From NCBI GenBank assembly GCA_021780275.1, contig JAJXZC010000400.1:1-5637 (forward strand): a DNA stretch of 5,637 nucleotides, in the 5' to 3' direction. The position numbers and the translations under genes were made by a program. The notes under the pieces were generated by a model. The model saw nothing but the letters and a program-made list of their open reading frames with translations, had not been told where the DNA came from and made no database searches. The first letter of the stretch is position 1, and every line of letters starts with the position of its first letter. The stretch is from Pseudomonadota bacterium. GTDB taxonomy: Bacteria; Pseudomonadota; Alphaproteobacteria; Parvibaculales; Parvibaculaceae. Positions 1-5,637 of the stretch are shown piece by piece.

Positions 1-1
1 C

Positions 2-439
2 GCCGCTTATCTCAACGCGGACCTCCAGACCCAGGTCAACGGCTGGGCCGCAACCGCAAATTCCAACGCCAGCAGTTCGGGCTATCAGACCCTTTTGAGC
101 GCCTACAACAATGGGGCGCCGATCAACGGCTATCCGGTCACCGCCGGCATGCTCGCCGCTTGCGAGCAATTCGGGGCGCGGGTCTGCAACAACAATGTCC
201 AGTCCCTGCAATCGTCGGGCAGTTGCGGCTCCTATACCGACGGGACCAGTCACACCGGAGGACAAACCATTTGTTCCTGGGGGCATGCCGCCGACCAGCA
301 GGCTGCCAACCAGAATTGTCAGATGAACGGGCAGAACAAGGGTGGCGCCAATTGTCCCGACAATAACACGACGCCCGGCGGCGCGATTTCGCCATCGCCG
401 AACGACGCGCCGCTCAGCCTTCCCGACAATGTCGGATGA
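2..439 (+). CDS. 3' end of a cysteine-rich, probably exported protein (partial, no start in window)
   Basis: The reading frame is open from the left edge to a TGA at 437-439, so only the last 145 residues are visible. They are rich in Asn, Gln, Ser and Gly and carry six cysteines, spread over the middle of the fragment. Such composition is typical of disulfide-bonded proteins outside the cytoplasm, but the N-terminus and any signal peptide are off the window. The stretch around INGYPVTAGMLAA, followed by a Ser/Gly run and DGTS, faintly recalls the C-terminal part of lysozyme-like or lytic-transglycosylase proteins found near type IV secretion genes (pattern ITxxGLLAA, then a D-x-GTS motif). 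This is from memory and weak, since no catalytic region is visible. It overlaps the next gene by four bases (ATGA), so the two are probably co-translated. A TTG at 95 is an in-frame leucine codon, not a credible start. Coding status is confident; function is not. Confidence 0.7.
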   Translation, partial: AAYLNADLQTQVNGWAATANSNASSSGYQTLLSAYNNGAPINGYPVTAGMLAACEQFGARVCNNNVQSLQSSGSCGSYTDGTSHTGGQTICSWGHAADQQAANQNCQMNGQNKGGANCPDNNTTPGGAISPSPNDAPLSLPDNVG

Positions 440-1044
440 TCAGCGCCATGAGACGATCCCCGCGAAAATTTTCTGTCGCCCTGTTGTGTGCGATCGCGAT
501 CGCGGCGCCGTGCGCGAGACTTAATGCGCAGCAAAAGGCGGCGCCGCCGGCGAAATTGCCGGTGTTCGATATCCCGCTGTCCGGCGTCACGTTCGAGACC
601 GGCGACACCTGGAGCCAGGGCGGCGAGAGGTTCCGCCTCTATGGCGTCCAGTCCTGCATCCGCGGCACGACCTTCACCAATGCGGCTGGCAGAAAAGGGG
701 ATTGCGGCGAGACGTCGCTCGTCTATTTCGCGGCGCTGATTCGCGACACCAGGCCGCGCTGCACCGCCATCGCGCGCTCGGGCGCGCCGCCCGTGATTTA
801 CGCCGTTTGCGCTGCGCACATCGGGCGGACGTCGCTTGATCTCGGCACGGTCCTGATCACGCAAGGCTTCGCCTTCGCCGCCGCTGACGCCAAAGGCCGG
901 GCGGTCAATATCGCCTATGCGATCGCCGAAGCGGACGCCAGAGCGCATCGGCGTGGCCTCTGGGCCTCGATCGAATTTCCCTATCCGAACGCCATTCTCG
1001 CGCGCGCCGGTCGTCAGAATGGCGGCGCGACGTCTGGCCGATGA
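436..1044 (+). CDS. exported SNase-fold (thermonuclease-like) protein with degenerate active site
   Basis: This 202-residue protein has a basic N-terminus (RRSPRK, residues 6-11), a hydrophobic core (about 13-27) and a possible cleavage site after Ala31, so it is likely exported to the periplasm. Residues 49-75 fit the first beta strands of the staphylococcal nuclease fold: a GDTW motif (56-59), then RFRLYGV (65-71). A later segment ending in GRTSLDLGTVLITQGFAFA matches the conserved helix and strand of thermonuclease-family proteins. Known SNase catalysis uses Asp21, Arg35, Asp40, Glu43 and Arg87. Here the equivalents of Asp21 (D57) and Arg35 (R67) can be placed. The usual V-D-x-P-E is V71-Q72-S-C-I75, and the segment expected to hold Arg87 reads GAPPVIYAVC with no arginine. 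Cysteines 74, 90, 109 and 125 could form two disulfides. The start overlaps the upstream stop as ATGA; an ATG at 448 would give a shorter, more typical signal peptide. Fold confident, nuclease activity doubtful. Confidence 0.75.
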   Translation: MISAMRRSPRKFSVALLCAIAIAAPCARLNAQQKAAPPAKLPVFDIPLSGVTFETGDTWSQGGERFRLYGVQSCIRGTTFTNAAGRKGDCGETSLVYFAALIRDTRPRCTAIARSGAPPVIYAVCAAHIGRTSLDLGTVLITQGFAFAAADAKGRAVNIAYAIAEADARAHRRGLWASIEFPYPNAILARAGRQNGGATSGR

Positions 1045-1979
1045 AACTTTGCGGCGCCGATGTCGCGCGCCTGCTCGGCGGCAAGCCGGAAGGGTCCGGG
1101 TTTCTGTGCCGCTGCCCGGTCCCGACGCACGGTAAGCGGCGCGGGGATCTGCGTCCGTCCCTTGGCGTGTCGGACGGCCGGGAGGGTTTGGTCGTCCATT
1201 GCTTCGCCGGCTGCCGGCCGGCTGAGATTTTTTGCGCGCTGAACCATCTCGCGCCCGGGTTGGAAACGGCCGAGAAGAAGGGGGGCGAACCAGCCGTTGC
1301 AATTCGCAACGCGGTGCGGACGACGAGCGAACATGCGCGAAAACTCTGGCGCTCGGCTTTGCCGGTCGCCGGGACGCCGGTCCAAACCTATCTGCGTGCG
1401 CGTGGATTCTTTTCCCCTCCCCCGCCGACCATTCGGTTTCTGCCGTCGTATCGCTACGACCGCACGCGCCGCTTTCCCTGCATGATCGCCGCCCTCCAGG
1501 CGCCGTCGCGCGCTCTGGTCGCGGTGCAACTAACGTTCCTCGATCCGTCGGGGCGGTCGAAAGCCGACGTTCCCTCGCCCCGCCGCGCCGTCGGGCCGCT
1601 CGGCGACGGCCTGCTGCGCACGGCGCCGGCGGCGAGCCATATTGGCTTGGCGGAAGGATTCGAGAGCGCCTGGGGCGCGTCGCTGTTGCATGATGGCATG
1701 CCGGTCTGGGCGACCCTGGGGGCGGAGCGGTTTTCGATCGTCACCCTGCCGCCGATCGTCGCGCGCGTGACGATCTTCGCCGATCATGACGCGCCGGGTC
1801 TGGCCGGGGCGCTCAGGTTTTTAGAGAAGCACGAGGAATTGGACGTGGCGATCGCCTGGCCGAGAGAGGTCGGAGGCGATTTCGCGCAGATGTGGAGCGA
1901 TTTCGGCAATCAAAAACGCACTGCCCAAGCTTCGATTCGGTCCTGGGAACAATCTATGGCGCAAAAGCGCGAACCTTGA
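1041..1979 (+). CDS. zinc-finger and Toprim domain protein (plasmid primase-like)
   Basis: This 312-residue cytoplasmic protein has two recognisable parts. Residues 23-58 hold a CHC2-type zinc-finger pattern (C23-R-C25-P, H30, then H53-C54-F-A-G-C58), as in DnaG-type primases. Residues about 198-265 form a Toprim domain, with the glutamate in AEGFE (E205) and the DHD pair (D248, D250) that bind catalytic metal in primases and topoisomerases. The middle (about 90-195) resembles the linker common in short plasmid- and phage-borne Toprim proteins of Alphaproteobacteria (DUF7146 type, named from memory). No helicase domain is present, so it is a primase-like protein rather than a primase-helicase. 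The likely role is priming or DNA handling for a mobile element; this is inferred from domains and neighbours. The start ATG overlaps the previous stop as ATGA with no good ribosome site, so translation probably depends on coupling. It ends 80-95 bases before the restriction locus. Confidence 0.85.
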   Translation: MKLCGADVARLLGGKPEGSGFLCRCPVPTHGKRRGDLRPSLGVSDGREGLVVHCFAGCRPAEIFCALNHLAPGLETAEKKGGEPAVAIRNAVRTTSEHARKLWRSALPVAGTPVQTYLRARGFFSPPPPTIRFLPSYRYDRTRRFPCMIAALQAPSRALVAVQLTFLDPSGRSKADVPSPRRAVGPLGDGLLRTAPAASHIGLAEGFESAWGASLLHDGMPVWATLGAERFSIVTLPPIVARVTIFADHDAPGLAGALRFLEKHEELDVAIAWPREVGGDFAQMWSDFGNQKRTAQASIRSWEQSMAQKREP

Positions 1980-1991
1980 ATGCACGGAAAT

Positions 1992-2001
1992 CCGCGCGCG
2001 G
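1992..2001. repeat. 10-bp perfect palindrome CCGCGCGCGG after the Toprim gene
   Basis: The decamer is its own reverse complement and lies 12 bases after the Toprim stop codon. It has no loop and is not directly followed by a T run; an A4T3 stretch begins ten bases later. It is not a convincing intrinsic terminator. It may be a protein-binding site or simply chance in CG-rich DNA. Confidence 0.3.
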
Positions 2002-2020
2002 CGCGACATAAAAATTTGCG

Positions 2021-2037
2021 TTAGAGGCCGCCTCGAA
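2021..2037. promoter_or_regulatory. imperfect inverted repeat, possible operator
   Basis: TTAGAGGC-C-GCCTCGAA has 8-base arms matching at seven of eight positions around one central base. It lies in the only intergenic gap, just upstream of a TTGACG hexamer, where a repressor or controller protein for the restriction locus could bind. No regulator gene is visible in the window, so the operator role is inference from position and symmetry. Confidence 0.3.
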
Positions 2038-2040
2038 CTC

Positions 2041-2069
2041 TTGACGCGTTTTAGGTCCTGTGGCAATTA
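2041..2069 (+). promoter_or_regulatory. weak promoter-like sequence before the restriction locus
   Basis: TTGACG at 2041-2046 is a good -35 match. At 17-base spacing the -10 position is CAATTA (2064-2069), a poor match to TATAAT. If used, transcription would start close to the ATG at 2075, giving a leaderless or nearly leaderless transcript. It is in the right place, since the restriction genes need a promoter after the Toprim gene, but the -10 element is weak. Confidence 0.25.
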
Positions 2070-2074
2070 GAGAC

Positions 2075-2638
2075 ATGCTCGAACTCAAAAACATCGCTGA
2101 CGTGTTCACGGGCCTATCTATACGCACGGATTCGAAAAACGGCGCGCCGTTTATGCGGATGTCCGATTTGTCAGAAGTCCGAACTGGACGCGCCCCGACC
2201 TTGGCGCGCGGGCAAGTCCCGACGGTCGCGCGTGCGGTGCGGATAAAAGAGGGAGACCTTGTCGTGGGTGCCAGAGGGGACACCACAGAGGTCGCCTTAG
2301 CTACGTCACCGCTCATAGACGCTTTCGTCTCGGTGGACCTATACCTTGTGAGGCCAAATCCCAATCGCGTCGATCCCGGATTTCTTGCAGCATTCTTGGA
2401 ACAACCTTCGGCGCAATCGCAGCTGGCGTCGGGAAAGCAGGGCAGTGGACTTGCTCGGCTAAGCAAGCTGGCGCTGGACAACTTGCTTGTTCCCCTCCCT
2501 CCCCTAAACAGGCAGCGCGCAATCGGCGCCCTTGCACAATGTGTCCGGGATGCGGACGACCTTTTTGCTAGGATCGCCACTTTGCACGCAATACTCGGAC
2601 GCGAACGCGTCAGAGCAGCTTTCAGAGCCTTGGATTAG
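2075..2638 (+). CDS. short one-TRD HsdS-like protein (half specificity subunit)
   Basis: About 187 residues from the ATG at 2075. A GTG at 2060 would add five residues, but the sequence from ATG (MLELKNIADVFTGLSIR) already looks like a normal HsdS N-terminus, and neither start has a strong ribosome site. It has one target-recognition domain (about residues 1-135), then the signature HsdS conserved segment with VPLPPLNRQRAI, and a C-terminal helix of roughly 40 residues ending RAAFRALD, like the end of an HsdS. Typical HsdS proteins are about 400 residues with two TRDs and two conserved helices, so this is one complete half-unit rather than a randomly broken gene: no frameshift or stop is seen, and the next gene follows after 20 bases. 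Codon use differs from neighbours (four ATA codons, several AGA/AGG and CTA), hinting at separate origin. It may direct the neighbouring HsdM to DNA as a dimer, or modulate the full HsdS. Function is inferred. Confidence 0.8.
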   Translation: MLELKNIADVFTGLSIRTDSKNGAPFMRMSDLSEVRTGRAPTLARGQVPTVARAVRIKEGDLVVGARGDTTEVALATSPLIDAFVSVDLYLVRPNPNRVDPGFLAAFLEQPSAQSQLASGKQGSGLARLSKLALDNLLVPLPPLNRQRAIGALAQCVRDADDLFARIATLHAILGRERVRAAFRALD

Positions 2639-2644
2639 AGAATC

Positions 2645-2648
2645 GGAG
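2645..2648 (+). promoter_or_regulatory. ribosome binding site of hsdM
   Basis: GGAG sits ten bases before the ATG at 2659, in the short gap after the half-HsdS gene, and supports that start. Confidence 0.4.
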
Positions 2649-2658
2649 TTCGTCGATC

Positions 2659-4209
2659 ATGACTGCCTTGAGGCAAGAAGACATTCTCTCAGCCGTCTGG
2701 CGCGCCTGCGATACCTTTCGCGGCGCCGTCGACGCAACGCAATATAAGGACTATGTGCTCACGGCGTTGTTCCTGAAGTACATCAGCGACGTTCGGCGCA
2801 AGCATGTCGCGGAATTCCGGCGCGAATTCGGCGGGGACGAGCTTCGCATCCAGCGCCGGCTCGATCGGGAGCGGTTCAAACTGCCCATCGTTCAGCTCAA
2901 GAACGCAAAGACCAATGCGGTCGAGGAAAGTTTCCTTGCGGACTTTTACAGCCTGTACGAGCGCCGTAATCGCGACAATATTGGCGAGCTCATCAATATC
3001 GTACTTGACGCGATCGAAAAGGCGAACGAGGGCAAGCTCGGTGGTTTGTTCCGGTCGATCGACTTCAATTCGGAAACCAACCTCGGCCAGACTAAGGACC
3101 GCAATCGTCGTTTAAAAACGCTCCTAGAAGATTTTGCGAAGCCCGGCCTCGACCTCTCCGATACCTCGGAAGACATTCTCGGCGAGGCCTATATTTTCTT
3201 GATCGAGCGGTTCGCCTCCGACGCGGGCAAGAAGGCCGGCGAGTTCTTCACGCCGCGCAGCGTTTCCGAGGTGCTGGCCAAATTGGCTCATCCCAAGTCC
3301 GGAGACCGGATCTGCGATCCCGCCTGTGGTTCTGGCTCTCTGTTGCTGCGCGCGGGCGCGGAAGTGGGGGACGGGAACTTCGCCCTTTTCGGGCAAGAAT
3401 CGAACGGTAGCACGCGCTCCTTGGCGCGGCTCAACATGCTCCTCCACCATCAGGATAACGCGCGTATCGAATGGTGCGACACCTTGAATTCGCCGGCGCT
3501 GATCGAAAGCGATCACTTGATGCGGTTCGACGTCGTTGTCGCCAATCCTCCGTTCAGCCTGGATAAGTGGTGGGATGAGAACGGAACGGACCCGTACAAA
3601 CGGTTCACACCTTACATGCCGCCTAAGAGCCGGGGCGATTACGCGTTCATCCTGCACATGCTGGCGATAACGAAGCCGATTGTCGGGCGCATGGCCGTCA
3701 TTGCGCCGCATGGCGTGTTGTTCCGGTCCGGCGCGGAAGGCAAAATCCGGGAGAAGCTCGTTCGCGACAACCTGCTTGACGCGGTGGTCGGGCTTCCAGC
3801 GCAGCTGTTCCCGACCACTGGCATTCCAGTGTGCATCATGGTGTTCGATCGTGCGCGAGAACCGGATGGCCTACGCTCGCACGAGCGCGACGTCCTCTTC
3901 ATCGATGCGAGCCGCGACTTCGAACCGGGCAAGAAACAGAACCGTCTGCGCGAAAGCGATGTCGCCAAAATCATCGAAACCTATCGTGGCCGGATTGAGT
4001 GTGAGCGCTATTCGCACAAGGCTCGCTTCGAGGAGATTGAAGAAAACGGGTTCAACCTGAACATTCCGCGTTACGTGGACACATTCCAAGCCGAACCGGA
4101 AATCGATCTGCAGGCCGTTCAGGACGAAATCCGCGATTTGGAAAGGCAGCTCGGCGAAACGCGCGCCAAGATGAATTTCTACCTGAAGGAACTTGGTATC
4201 GATGTCTGA
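2659..4209 (+). CDS. hsdM: type I restriction-modification DNA methyltransferase subunit HsdM
   Basis: This 516-residue protein transfers a methyl group from S-adenosylmethionine to N6 of adenine in the site chosen by HsdS, and in the known complex works as M2S (methylase) or R2M2S (restriction). The N-terminal HsdM_N domain (about 7-155) contains the typical YKDYVLTALFLKYISD segment. The catalytic N6-MTase domain follows: GEFFTPR at 194-200, the SAM-binding motif I DPACGSG at 220-226, and the catalytic motif IV NPPF at 296-299. The C-terminus (about 475-510) is charged and helical, suited to pairing with HsdS helices. All key motifs are intact and the length is full for the family. Overall it resembles type IC enzymes such as EcoR124I HsdM by recalled sequence pattern. 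The stop codon lies inside the start of the following GIY-YIG gene, so translation is probably coupled. A half-HsdS gene lies 20 bases upstream. Confidence 0.96.
   Translation: MTALRQEDILSAVWRACDTFRGAVDATQYKDYVLTALFLKYISDVRRKHVAEFRREFGGDELRIQRRLDRERFKLPIVQLKNAKTNAVEESFLADFYSLYERRNRDNIGELINIVLDAIEKANEGKLGGLFRSIDFNSETNLGQTKDRNRRLKTLLEDFAKPGLDLSDTSEDILGEAYIFLIERFASDAGKKAGEFFTPRSVSEVLAKLAHPKSGDRICDPACGSGSLLLRAGAEVGDGNFALFGQESNGSTRSLARLNMLLHHQDNARIEWCDTLNSPALIESDHLMRFDVVVANPPFSLDKWWDENGTDPYKRFTPYMPPKSRGDYAFILHMLAITKPIVGRMAVIAPHGVLFRSGAEGKIREKLVRDNLLDAVVGLPAQLFPTTGIPVCIMVFDRAREPDGLRSHERDVLFIDASRDFEPGKKQNRLRESDVAKIIETYRGRIECERYSHKARFEEIEENGFNLNIPRYVDTFQAEPEIDLQAVQDEIRDLERQLGETRAKMNFYLKELGIDV
4185..4191 (+). 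promoter_or_regulatory. ribosome binding site deciding the start of the GIY-YIG gene
   Basis: GAAGGAA lies ten bases before the ATG at 4202 and inside the end of hsdM. It favours this ATG over the in-frame TTG at 4193, which would be one base from the site. Confidence 0.5.
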
Positions 4210-5128
4210 GCCTGTTCCACGCAGCGCCCGCCGTGGCCGCACCCTAAAACTTTATTTGGTCGACGGCTCGCCCTCGGGCGTCATTACGGCGGAGCTCGGC
4301 GTGTCGTCGGTGCGTGCGGCGGTCGCCTCGCGCACTGCCCTGCCGGACTTGATCAAGCGCGAAGAGGCGGCACGCACCGGCGTCTATTTGCTCGTCGGGC
4401 CGGATCCGGATCTGCCCGGCCGCCAGCTCGTCTACGTCGGTGAGGGCGATCAGGTGAAGACACGGCTCGCGGCGCATGACGCGGACGAGACCAAGGAGTT
4501 TTTCACGCGCGCGGTGCTGATCGTGTCCAAAGACGAGAACCTCACCAAGGCGCACGGACGATATCTTGAAAGCCGGATCATCGCGGCCATCCGTGGCGCG
4601 GGACGGGCGAAGCTCGTCAACGGCACGGAGCCCCCTTTCAAAGGCCTGCCCGAACCCGAAATTGCCGACATGGAGCGGGTGCTCGACGAGATCGAGGTGT
4701 TGTTGCCGGTCTTGGGGTTCGACGTGCTTCAGCCGGCAGTCAACGAGGCGCCCATGCAGCGGCCGGGCGTCAATGGCGCGCCGACGTTCATCGCTGATAT
4801 CAAAAAGGCCAAGGGCCGCGCAGTCGAGCGCAGCGGCGAGTTTGTCGTGCTGGCGGGGTCCACAGCGTTGAGGCGCGAAAGCGAAGCGATCCCGCAGAGC
4901 GTCAAGGACGCACGCAAAGCCTTACTCGAAGCCGGCGTGCTTGCGCCAGACAGCGACGCCGACCTTTATCGGTTCACACAAGACGCTAGCTTCGGCAGCC
5001 CGTCCGGCGCCAGCGCGGCGATCGCCGGCAGGGCTGACAACGGTCGAACGACATGGCGCGTGGAACGCGATGGCCGGAGTTATGCTGCGTGGCGCGCGAG
5101 CCTCATTGATGAAGGAGGCGCAAAGTGA
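4202..5128 (+). CDS. GIY-YIG nuclease-domain protein with C-terminal DUF4357
   Basis: From the ATG at 4202 the protein has 308 residues. The N-terminal half is a GIY-YIG domain: G60-V61-Y62, then Y78-V79-G80, R88 and H92, and E123 in RYLESR. These match the two tyrosines, the arginine and the metal-binding glutamate used by active GIY-YIG endonucleases, so the site looks intact. The C-terminal part (about 225-300) fits DUF4357: ALRRES, a KALLEAG stretch, then FTQDASFGSPSGASAAIAGRADNGRTTW. Proteins of this two-domain type occur with restriction-modification genes, but their role is not established to my knowledge. The ATG overlaps the end of hsdM by eight bases, and the stop overlaps the GTG of hsdS (GTGA), so it is fully embedded between M and S. 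It might cleave DNA in restriction, or act in DNA handling after cleavage; both are inference. The TTG at 4193 is rejected as start. Confidence 0.88.
   Translation: MSEPVPRSARRGRTLKLYLVDGSPSGVITAELGVSSVRAAVASRTALPDLIKREEAARTGVYLLVGPDPDLPGRQLVYVGEGDQVKTRLAAHDADETKEFFTRAVLIVSKDENLTKAHGRYLESRIIAAIRGAGRAKLVNGTEPPFKGLPEPEIADMERVLDEIEVLLPVLGFDVLQPAVNEAPMQRPGVNGAPTFIADIKKAKGRAVERSGEFVVLAGSTALRRESEAIPQSVKDARKALLEAGVLAPDSDADLYRFTQDASFGSPSGASAAIAGRADNGRTTWRVERDGRSYAAWRASLIDEGGAK
5112..5118 (+). promoter_or_regulatory. strong ribosome binding site of hsdS
   Basis: AAGGAGG, the best Shine-Dalgarno match in the window, sits six bases before the GTG at 5125. It decides this unusual start and suggests that hsdS is well translated in its own right as well as coupled to the GIY-YIG gene. 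Confidence 0.7.
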
Positions 5129-5637
5129 GCGGTCTCCATCTCGGCGACTTTTTCACGAATAGGCAGGAGCCCGGCCAAGCGGGACTGCCTGTTATGTCGG
5201 TGACGATGAACGATGGCCTGGTGCCGCGCAATGACATGGAGCGCCGAACGGAATCGGCTCTTCGGCCCGATCAGCACCTGCTCGTTCGCAAGGGCGACAT
5301 CGCTTACAACATGATGCGAATGTGGCAGGGCGCATGCGGGTTGGCCAAAGCGGACGGCATCGTCAGCCCAGCTTATGTCGTCCTAGCGCCGAGGCCCGGT
5401 ATTGATAGCAGGTTCGCCTATCAATGGTTCAAATCCGAGCGGATGGTGCATCTGTTTTGGGCGTATTCGCACGGCCTGACCGAAGACCGACTTCGTCTTT
5501 ATTTTGAGGAATTTTCGGAGATTCCAGCCGCCCCGCCCCCGCCAGAAGTTCAACTCCGGATCGTCGCGATTCTGGACGAAGCGTTTGAGGGGATTGCTGC
5601 AGCGAAGGCGAACGCGGAGAAGAATCTTCAGAATGCG
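5125..5637 (+). CDS. hsdS: type I specificity subunit HsdS (5' part, runs off the window)
   Basis: The frame opens with GTG at 5125 and stays open to the edge, giving 171 residues without a stop. HsdS reads the two halves of the target sequence and holds the methylase and nuclease subunits in the complex. Visible here are the first target-recognition domain (about 1-132), with the common HsdS pattern VRKGDIAYNMMRMWQGA and IVSPAYVVL, then the conserved segment PPPPEVQLRIVAIL (137-150) and the start of the alpha-helical spacer rich in Ala, Glu and Lys. The second TRD, expected in a full subunit, lies beyond the window. The GTG overlaps the previous TGA (GTGA). The TRD does not obviously resemble that of the short HsdS at 2075, so the two probably read different sequences. 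Whether this is a full two-TRD protein cannot be seen. Confidence 0.93.
   Translation, partial: MSGLHLGDFFTNRQEPGQAGLPVMSVTMNDGLVPRNDMERRTESALRPDQHLLVRKGDIAYNMMRMWQGACGLAKADGIVSPAYVVLAPRPGIDSRFAYQWFKSERMVHLFWAYSHGLTEDRLRLYFEEFSEIPAAPPPPEVQLRIVAILDEAFEGIAAAKANAEKNLQNA

Noticed and set aside
319..1302. Long minus-strand open frame of 327 codons
   Set aside because: It lies opposite two well-supported plus-strand genes, its translation is an Arg/Ala/Gly-rich string without domains, and long antisense frames are expected in GC-rich coding DNA.
1232..1693. Plus-strand 153-codon frame inside the Toprim gene
   Set aside because: It is Arg/Ala-rich out-of-frame translation of a gene whose zinc finger and Toprim motifs are clear in the other frame.
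1992..2017. Intrinsic terminator after the Toprim gene
   Set aside because: The palindrome has no loop and the following T run is only three bases, so the left block might read through into the restriction genes.
2075..2638. Half-HsdS as a pseudogene
   Set aside because: There is no frameshift or internal stop, and both ends look like natural HsdS ends, so I call it an intact short gene while noting that a relic is possible.
2532..2747. Plus-strand 71-codon frame bridging the half-HsdS and hsdM
   Set aside because: It overlaps two stronger genes out of frame and has no family resemblance.
3124..3711. Minus-strand open frame of 195 codons inside hsdM
   Set aside because: It is antisense to the conserved catalytic motifs of HsdM and shows no recognisable domain of its own.
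4193..4201. TTG start for the GIY-YIG gene
   Set aside because: The ATG at 4202 has GAAGGAA at proper spacing; the TTG is almost on top of that site.

Overview
The window is high-GC DNA with the codon bias (strong G/C at third positions) and gene types usual in plasmids or integrative elements of Alphaproteobacteria, most likely Hyphomicrobiales (rhizobia or methylotroph relatives). That placement rests on overall impression only. All six supported genes plus one edge fragment are on the + strand and packed tightly. No RNA gene, insertion sequence or CRISPR array is visible, and no stretch over about 100 bases lacks a gene.

Left block (1-1979): three genes joined by ATGA stop/start overlaps. 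They are the 3' end of a cysteine-rich, apparently exported protein; an exported staphylococcal-nuclease-fold protein that seems to have lost most catalytic residues; and a compact zinc-finger plus Toprim (primase-like) protein. This trio looks like the accessory part of a conjugative or plasmid module.

Junction (1980-2074): about 95 bases, the only real gap. It holds an imperfect inverted repeat, a self-complementary CG run, a 9-bp direct repeat and a weak promoter-like sequence. Gene content and codon use change here.

Right block (2075-5637, running off the edge): a type I restriction-modification locus with an unusual layout. The order is a short one-TRD HsdS-like protein, then a full-length HsdM adenine methyltransferase, a GIY-YIG/DUF4357 protein, and the first 171 codons of an HsdS. 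HsdM, GIY-YIG and HsdS are linked by stop/start overlaps and so are probably translated as a coupled set. No HsdR is in the window; it would be expected downstream. The two points most worth following are the stand-alone half-HsdS, which could give the same HsdM a second and possibly palindromic specificity, and the GIY-YIG protein embedded between the M and S genes.
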